DNA from: an uncultured Bacilli bacterium
Lineage (GTDB): Bacteria; Bacillota_I; Bacilli_A; RF39; UBA660
Length of the DNA stretch: 9,907 bases
Reading direction: 5' to 3'
NCBI GenBank assembly: GCA_934101235.1
Contig: CAKORH010000023.1
Span: 1-9,907 of the forward strand
Shown here one piece after another: positions 5,715-9,907 of the stretch (its first letter is position 1; the number at the start of each line of letters is the position of its first letter). A program made the position numbers and the translations under genes. The notes under the pieces were generated by a model that had not been told where the DNA came from, searched no databases, and saw only the letters and a program-made list of their open reading frames with translations.

Positions 5715-6854
5715 ATGAATAATGGAATTACTGTAAGTGAAAAAGATGAATTAATTATGAGATTAGTACATTATTTCGTAACTAAAGAAAATTATGTACC
5801 TATTATGGTTAATGGGGTAAAAAATGAAATATGGTTAGAAAATTTAGATGCTACATATAAAGTAGTTAGAATTAATTCTAATTATATACATAATAATGAA
5901 CAATTTGATTTTGATATGTATAAAATATTAAATGTTAATAAACAAATATGTAAGAAAACTTTAACTAGAAAGTTAAAGACATTAAATATATTTACTGATA
6001 TAAATGAGGATGTTTTAGTAAAAGATAGTAAAAATATTACTAATTTTATTATTATGAGTGATGATGATTTAAAAAATAAGGATGGTATTATTTCTTTATA
6101 TCCTCAAATATATGAAGAAGATATTAAAGATTTACATGGATTAGATTTTTTACTTAATGTTTCTACTGATATTAATAAGAAGACTGAAGATGATAATAAA
6201 TTTTATGAAAGTGTATTTAGTGAAAAGAAAATAGTATTTACAAATTTATTAATTATATTAAATGTTATTATAAGTTTAGTAGTATTATTTTTGTATTATA
6301 GTGATACATATGATTTATTTAGTATATTAGCAGTTAATTCTAATGCAATTAAGAATGGTGAAGTATGGAGGCTTGTTACTGGAGGATTTTTACATGTTGA
6401 TGTTATTCATTTGATATGTAATATGTATTCTTTATATGTAATAGGTACTCAAATAGAATCTTTTATTGGTAAAAAGAAATTTATTTTGATATATTTTGTT
6501 AGTATGATTGTTGGTAATATGTTATCTGTAGTTTTAAGTAATGGCTTAAGTGTTGGTGCTAGTGGTGCAATATTTGGATTACTAGGTAGTTTAATATATT
6601 TCGGTTATCATTATAGATTATATTTAGGTAGTGTTATGAGAAGTCAAATTATACCTTTATTAATTTTGAATTTAGGTATTGGTTTTATAGTTCCTAATAT
6701 AAATGTTGTGGCACATATTGGTGGTTTAGTAGGTGGAATACTTGCTACAATGGCTTTAGGTATAGAAAAGAAAACTAATAAAAGTGAAAGAATAAATGGT
6801 TCTATATCATTAGCTATATTAGTTATATTCTTATGTATTATGATTTTTAAATGA
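5715..6854 (+). CDS. Rhomboid family intramembrane serine protease (YqgP/GluP-like)
   Basis: A membrane protease that cleaves transmembrane segments of other proteins; 379 residues. Residues 1 to about 170 form a hydrophilic, presumably cytosolic domain, followed by about seven helices. The rhomboid core is clear: WRLVTGGFLH, then HLICNMYSL (family HxxxN), the catalytic GASGAIFG with S283, and AHIGGLVGG with catalytic H334. The long N-terminal soluble domain and the overall length resemble Bacillus YqgP (GluP), although that protein carries TPR repeats after the membrane domain whereas this one ends right after the last helix. The start has GGAAGGA at 5701-5707, seven bases upstream. It precedes a block of surface-protein genes, which makes them possible substrates, but nothing in the sequence proves that link. 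Confidence 0.93.
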   Translation: MNNGITVSEKDELIMRLVHYFVTKENYVPIMVNGVKNEIWLENLDATYKVVRINSNYIHNNEQFDFDMYKILNVNKQICKKTLTRKLKTLNIFTDINEDVLVKDSKNITNFIIMSDDDLKNKDGIISLYPQIYEEDIKDLHGLDFLLNVSTDINKKTEDDNKFYESVFSEKKIVFTNLLIILNVIISLVVLFLYYSDTYDLFSILAVNSNAIKNGEVWRLVTGGFLHVDVIHLICNMYSLYVIGTQIESFIGKKKFILIYFVSMIVGNMLSVVLSNGLSVGASGAIFGLLGSLIYFGYHYRLYLGSVMRSQIIPLLILNLGIGFIVPNINVVAHIGGLVGGILATMALGIEKKTNKSERINGSISLAILVIFLCIMIFK

Positions 6855-6869
6855 TAATATTAAAAAAAG

Positions 6870-6898
6870 TTGACAAATGTTCGCTTATATGGTATTAT
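6870..6898 (+). promoter_or_regulatory. Strong vegetative promoter P1 (small RNA or leader)
   Basis: A perfect TTGACA (6870-6875), 17-base spacer, then TATTAT (6893-6898). Start expected near 6905. A terminator follows only about 60 bases downstream, so the main product would be a short RNA. Confidence 0.85.
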
Positions 6899-6904
6899 GT
6901 AAAT

Positions 6905-6964
6905 ACCAATGGGGGTTGGACATTTAAAAATAGACAGAATAAAACTCCATTGTAGGAGTTTTTT
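6905..6964 (+). ncRNA. Candidate ~60-nt small RNA or attenuated leader
   Basis: The stretch from the expected P1 start to the end of a T-run terminator. It contains a run of five G (6911-6915) flanked by CCAA and TTGG, which can form a small hairpin exposing the Gs. Bases 6907-6914 can also pair with 6945-6952 (8 bp, one G-U); this would break the terminator stem 6941-6948/6955-6962. I do not recognise the sequence as a known RNA family. The boundaries are estimates from promoter and terminator. Confidence 0.5.
6941..6964 (+). terminator. Intrinsic terminator between promoters P1 and P2
   Basis: AAAACTCC (6941-6948) pairs perfectly with GGAGTTTT (6955-6962) around a six-base loop, with T residues from 6959 to 6964. 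It ends P1 transcripts and also any reading through from the rhomboid gene, which lacks a closer terminator. Confidence 0.88.
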
Positions 6965-6968
6965 AACA

Positions 6969-6997
6969 TTGACAATTGTTTATATTGGTGTTAAAAT
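6969..6997 (+). promoter_or_regulatory. Strong vegetative promoter P2 of the surface-protein gene
   Basis: A perfect TTGACA (6969-6974), 17-base spacer, TAAAAT (6992-6997). Start near 7004, giving a leader of about 50 bases with the strong ribosome site AAGGGGG (7039-7045) eight bases before the ATG. Five bases separate the P1 terminator from this -35 box. Confidence 0.88.
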
Positions 6998-7053
6998 ACT
7001 TACAAACTTTTGATTAAGTGCAAAAAAATTAATTCTAGAAGGGGGATATTATT

Positions 7054-8481
7054 ATGTACGAAGAAAAAAGTTCAATTGATTGGAAAGGTTTGTTTTTAAA
7101 AGTTTTAATTGTATTTTTAATAGTTGTAATAGGAATTAAAGGTTATACTACTTTTAAAGGAAAAGACACTAAGAAAAATACTACAACAACTGAAACTGTA
7201 AGTGAAGCTAAAACTTCATCAACATTTACTGCTAATATGGAAAAATTAAAAGCTGCTGGTGCTAAATATTTTGAAGATAATAAAGATAAGTTACCTAAAA
7301 CTGATGGAACTACTGTTATGGTATCTTTAAATGATTTAGTTAATGGTGGTTATTTAGAAAATTTAAATGATGAAGATGGGAAAGTTTGTAGTGGTGATAG
7401 TAGTTATGTGACTGCTACATTAGAAGATAAACAAATTAAACAAAAGAGTAATTTAGTATGTGGTGATGCATCTAGTTATTCAATGGCTTATATGGATAGT
7501 TATGCTGGTGATAATAGTAATTATAGTTATACAACAACTACTAATAATGGAACTTCAAGTAATACAACTAGTAATACTTCATCAAATGGAACTTCAAGTT
7601 GTACATCAGGTACTTGTAATCCAAATGTTAGTGTAAATACTAATGTATCTCAAAAAGTTTCTTTAGGTACAAATAAGAGTAATACTACAAAATCAAATAC
7701 TAGTTCAAGTACTAAATCAAATACTTCAGGAAATAAATCTAATAGTAATAGTACTAAATATTATTCAGTAAGATTTGAAAAAAATGGAGGAAGAAAATTA
7801 TATTCTACTCAAGTAATACCAGAATATGGTACTGTAAGAAATCCAGGTAATAATAGTAAGGCAAATTGTAAATTTGTAGCTTGGTATTATAATGGTTATC
7901 CATATGATTTTGATACTCCTGTTACATCAGATATGACATTAATAGCAAAATATAATTGTAGAAATCTTGATGGTACTTATGAAGATGATGATAATGATTA
8001 TAATAATACAAGTATTGAAACTTATAAATCTACTGTTTATAGTATGAAATGGGCAACTTATGGAACTGATAGAATTAATACATCTCATACTTTAAGAATT
8101 CCTGAAAATTTAGATAAAAATAGTGTTAAAAGAGTTAGAATTAAGAGTATTTCATTTGGTGGTGCAATTGATTCTATGTCTAAAGTAAGATCTTATAATA
8201 GATATCATTCTACTACATTTATGTATCAACCAAATGGTTGGGAAGCTACTACATTTAATTCATCATATTTAGCTATTATAAATGAAAGTGCTGTTGACTT
8301 CTATTATAGTAGAGGATACAAAACTTTAGATGATGCTAGAAATAATGGATTTGATGTTACATGGACTGCTAATAGTGTTTATGATCAATGTTCAAGAACA
8401 TTCTCAGTAAATGGCGTAAATAATTTATGTGATTATGGTATTTATTATAATGTTACTTGGGAATATGAATTATATAATTAA
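7054..8481 (+). CDS. Membrane-anchored surface protein with InlB/Flg_new-type repeat and unknown C-terminal domain
   Basis: A 475-residue protein not recognised as a whole. A short cytosolic N-terminus is followed by one membrane helix (about 13-31) with no signal peptidase site after it, so it is probably an N-terminal anchor. Residues about 55-140 form a small domain with SLNDLVNGGYLENL and a C112/C136 pair, like the ectodomains of pilin-type proteins. Residues about 150-235 are a Ser/Thr/Asn-rich linker. Residues 236-302 look like an InlB B-repeat (Listeria-Bacteroides, Flg_new) domain: VRFEKNGG, FVAWYYNG, then MTLIAKYNC. Residues about 303-475 are aromatic-rich and match no family I know. 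There is no LPXTG signal or typical repeat array. Eight cysteines fall in four within-domain pairs. Strong promoter and ribosome site suggest high expression. Likely extracellular; the role (adhesion, wall structure or pilus-related) is inference. Confidence 0.85.
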   Translation: MYEEKSSIDWKGLFLKVLIVFLIVVIGIKGYTTFKGKDTKKNTTTTETVSEAKTSSTFTANMEKLKAAGAKYFEDNKDKLPKTDGTTVMVSLNDLVNGGYLENLNDEDGKVCSGDSSYVTATLEDKQIKQKSNLVCGDASSYSMAYMDSYAGDNSNYSYTTTTNNGTSSNTTSNTSSNGTSSCTSGTCNPNVSVNTNVSQKVSLGTNKSNTTKSNTSSSTKSNTSGNKSNSNSTKYYSVRFEKNGGRKLYSTQVIPEYGTVRNPGNNSKANCKFVAWYYNGYPYDFDTPVTSDMTLIAKYNCRNLDGTYEDDDNDYNNTSIETYKSTVYSMKWATYGTDRINTSHTLRIPENLDKNSVKRVRIKSISFGGAIDSMSKVRSYNRYHSTTFMYQPNGWEATTFNSSYLAIINESAVDFYYSRGYKTLDDARNNGFDVTWTANSVYDQCSRTFSVNGVNNLCDYGIYYNVTWEYELYN

Positions 8482-8538
8482 AACTTTAAATACTAATTTT
8501 ACAAAGTTTAAAAAGAGTTTTATTTGAAGCTCTTTTTT
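8481..8538 (+). terminator. Tandem hairpins and terminator after the surface-protein gene
   Basis: A first hairpin pairs 8481-8487 with 8503-8509. Immediately after it, 8510-8521 pairs with 8526-8537 (12 bp with two G-U) around ATTT, followed by T residues to 8538. The second is a good intrinsic terminator; the first may be accessory or stabilise the 3' end. Confidence 0.88.
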
Positions 8539-8814
8539 CTTTTTTAAATTTATACTATACAAAAATAAATAAAAATGATATAGTTTATGTAGAGTAGAAA
8601 AAGTACTCAAGATAAGAATTATTTTGTACAAAGTAATTCGCAATTAAAAAAATATTTTATAAAAGCACAAAATTATATAACCTAATTCTCTCACGAATAA
8701 AAGTTCGTTCGAGGGGGGTTAATAATTATATAATTTTTTTGTATTTCATCTTCCTTCAATTTTATGCAAATAAATTATATGTGTAATATAAAATTAAGGA
8801 AAGAGGTAGTAAGT
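8539..8814. other. 276-base non-coding gap before the prepilin gene
   Basis: No credible gene on either strand. It holds a 10-base perfect palindrome TTTGTACAAA (8623-8632), weak inverted repeats, and the structured element at 8669-8740. The last 75 bases lead to the AGAGGT ribosome site of the prepilin gene. I could not find a convincing vegetative promoter in it. Confidence 0.7.
8669..8740 (+). other. Large structured element ending in a T-run, unknown
   Basis: A perfect 12-bp outer stem (8669-8680 with 8726-8737) is followed by seven T (8734-8740). Inside it, ACGAA (8693-8697) pairs with TTCGT (8704-8708), and CTCTC (8688-8692) with GAGGG (8711-8715, one G-U). A run of six G is at 8713-8718. 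Its shape is that of a structured RNA ending in a terminator. No known riboswitch or tRNA pattern is recognised. It stands before the prepilin gene, so it could be an attenuator or the end of a small RNA. Confidence 0.55.
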
Positions 8815-9663
8815 GTGAGAAAAAAAGGATTTACATTGGTAGAAATAATAATATGTATAAGTTTACTTGTGGTAATAGGTGTAGGAAGTTTTATGAGTAT
8901 AAGAGTTATATCAAAAAAACAACTAATAGATAAATTAAATATGATAAGCGATAAAGCTAGTGAAGCGGCTCAAGTATATATAGAAACTAATAAAAGTGCA
9001 TCAAATCAATTATATAATAATAAAAATGGAGTAAGCTTACCATTACAATTATTGGTGAATGAGGGATTACTTAGTTTAAAGGGAACAAAGTTAACAGAAA
9101 ATGATATAAAAAATCAATATGTAGTAACATTTTTAGGAGGAACAGGATCAGCAGAAAATTGTGAACAAATAACGAGTGTAAATAGTTGGAGTAACAATCA
9201 ACCAATATATTTATGTATGACTAGTGATGGAAGTGGAAGTAATTTAGCAATTATAGATCCTAGTACTTCTTCTAATATGATAAAAGCTAGTAAAGAGCCA
9301 TTTTATTTTAAAGGGAGTGATCCTAATAATTATATTTATGTTAAAAAAAGTGATGAATCTGAAGTAAAAGCTAGAATACTTTTTGTTGATACTGATGATT
9401 CTATTGTCATATATTATAACGATTCGAGATCTTTTAGTTTTAAGAATGGAAAAGATTATAGAAGTGATGGTATTTCGACTGAGTGTGATAGAGTTAATGA
9501 AGATCCAGACGAAGCTTCTGTTACTGATAATTTTAGATGTAGACATAGTTGGCTATCTGGTTGTCATAACAATGATACTTTTAAATTTAGAAGATTAGAA
9601 AATGTTAAGATAAATGGTGGAACTGGGGCATATGATAAACCGTTTACTTTAGAGTATAAATAA
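8815..9663 (+). CDS. Type IV prepilin-like protein with large ectodomain
   Basis: A 282-residue protein with a classic type IV prepilin N-terminus: MRKKG, then FTLVEIII and a hydrophobic helix to about residue 30. Prepilin peptidase should cut after G5, leaving F6 methylatable and E10 as the Glu5 of the mature pilin. The ectodomain is much larger than in minor competence pilins such as ComGC. It has cysteines C116, C134, C224, C242 and C250 and ends in GGTGAYDKPFTLEYK. GTG at 8815 is chosen because it follows AGAGGT (8802-8807) by seven bases and gives the short basic leader typical of prepilins; an upstream ATG at 8764 would add 17 residues without a ribosome site. No pilus assembly genes lie in this window. 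Ectodomain function is unknown. Confidence 0.87.
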   Translation: MRKKGFTLVEIIICISLLVVIGVGSFMSIRVISKKQLIDKLNMISDKASEAAQVYIETNKSASNQLYNNKNGVSLPLQLLVNEGLLSLKGTKLTENDIKNQYVVTFLGGTGSAENCEQITSVNSWSNNQPIYLCMTSDGSGSNLAIIDPSTSSNMIKASKEPFYFKGSDPNNYIYVKKSDESEVKARILFVDTDDSIVIYYNDSRSFSFKNGKDYRSDGISTECDRVNEDPDEASVTDNFRCRHSWLSGCHNNDTFKFRRLENVKINGGTGAYDKPFTLEYK

Positions 9664-9695
9664 TATATTTAAATTTAAAAAATTAATTTGTAAAT

Positions 9696-9732
9696 AAAAA
9701 ACTTTCCATTTTTTAAATATGGGAAGTTTTTT
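9696..9732. terminator. Bidirectional terminator between convergent surface genes
   Basis: Bases 9696-9709 pair with 9719-9732 (14 bp with one G-U) around a nine-base loop, with six T at the end on the plus strand and six A at its start that become T on the minus strand. It can serve both the prepilin gene and the minus-strand gene. Confidence 0.9.
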
Positions 9733-9736
9733 ATTG

Positions 9737-9907
9737 TTAGAATTTTTTAAAATCTTTTAGTTCTGTAGTGAATCCTACAACTAAATATGGGTCTTCTTTA
9801 GTACCTGTTCCAGTTACACTTGTATTTTCACTGATATTAATTACTATTTTTGCAGCACCTGAACTACTTGCGTTTGTACTATCTGGTGTAGTATTTATTT
9901 TAAATAC
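9737..9907 (-). CDS. 3' end of a surface or pilin-like protein gene (partial)
   Basis: An open frame enters from the right edge and ends at TAA (complement of 9737-9739), giving the last 56 residues. It starts VFKINTTPDSTNASSSGAAK, includes TGTGTKEDPYLV, and finishes FKKF. The Ser/Thr-rich stretch and the G-T-G-x-x-x-x-P-Y/F motif near the end resemble the end of the prepilin-like protein encoded on the opposite strand. No membrane segment, sorting signal or catalytic motif is visible in this part. The 5' end lies beyond the window. Coding is supported by the uninterrupted frame, its ordinary codon use and the terminator directly after it. Probably another exported protein of the same surface system. 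Confidence 0.72.
   Translation of the reverse strand, partial: VFKINTTPDSTNASSSGAAKIVINISENTSVTGTGTKEDPYLVVGFTTELKDFKKF

Noticed and set aside
6909..7013. 35-codon frame beginning ATG GGG GTT in the P1 transcript, as a leader peptide
   Set aside because: No Shine-Dalgarno site, the start is only a few bases from the expected RNA 5' end, and the frame runs through the terminator and P2.
8560..8668. Vegetative promoter for the structured element or the prepilin gene
   Set aside because: TTGTAC at 8624-8629 has no -10 box at the right distance; other pairs are equally poor.
8684..8722. Possible tRNA-like T-arm (GTTCGTTCGAGG) in the structured element
   Set aside because: The flanking bases do not form a five-pair T stem, and no anticodon arm or acceptor stem can be built.
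9244..9598. Open frames on both strands within the prepilin gene
   Set aside because: Overlap the prepilin frame, have no ribosome sites and give low-complexity Ile/Leu-rich products.
1..9907. CRISPR arrays, insertion sequences, tRNA or rRNA genes, replication origin
   Set aside because: No regularly spaced repeats, transposase or integrase motifs, cloverleaf sequences or DnaA-box clusters were seen.

Overview
The window is low in GC (roughly a quarter by eye) and reads as a chromosomal segment of a Bacillota bacterium with standard stop usage: TGA is a genuine stop in several genes, so this is not the Mycoplasma code. It has a T-box leader, Shine-Dalgarno sites of the AGGAGG/GGTGA type, a sporulation sigma factor very like SigG, and the order sigG-ylmC-lspA-rluD, a condensed version of the region downstream of sigG in Bacillus. 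Together these suggest a spore-forming (or formerly spore-forming) AT-rich member of the Bacilli, possibly one of the uncultured gut lineages. The lineage is inference.

Left part (1-2912). The 3' half of a T-box leader controls a HAD phosphatase gene and tyrS, and the pair ends at a terminator. A two-gene toxin-antitoxin-like unit follows: a 62-residue VbhA-like protein overlapping a Fic AMPylase gene with a complete Fic motif. A hairpin with a T-run closes this unit and also buries the ribosome binding site of sigG. A match to a SigG-type promoter overlaps it, with the -10 element in the hairpin loop.

Middle (2913-6854). sigG, ylmC, lspA and rluD run head to tail with gaps of 28 bases or less (lspA and rluD overlap). 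The run ends in a bidirectional terminator shared with a convergent small membrane protein gene that is possibly TspO-like. A rhomboid protease gene of the YqgP/GluP type diverges from that gene across a 66-base intergenic region.

Right part (6855-9907). This is a cell-surface region. Two near-consensus vegetative promoters in tandem are separated by a terminator; the first would make an RNA of about 60 nt that can fold in two exclusive ways. The second drives a 475-residue membrane-anchored surface protein with a low-complexity linker, an InlB/Flg_new-type repeat and an unrecognised C-terminal domain. After tandem hairpins and a 276-base gap containing a large unexplained structured element comes a type IV prepilin-like gene. 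It faces the 3' end of another surface-type gene on the minus strand; the two proteins share a C-terminal motif and a bidirectional terminator.

The strongest candidates for something new are the stacked control signals at sigG, the two-state small RNA or leader at 6905-6964, the structured element at 8669-8740, and the unknown domain of the surface protein.
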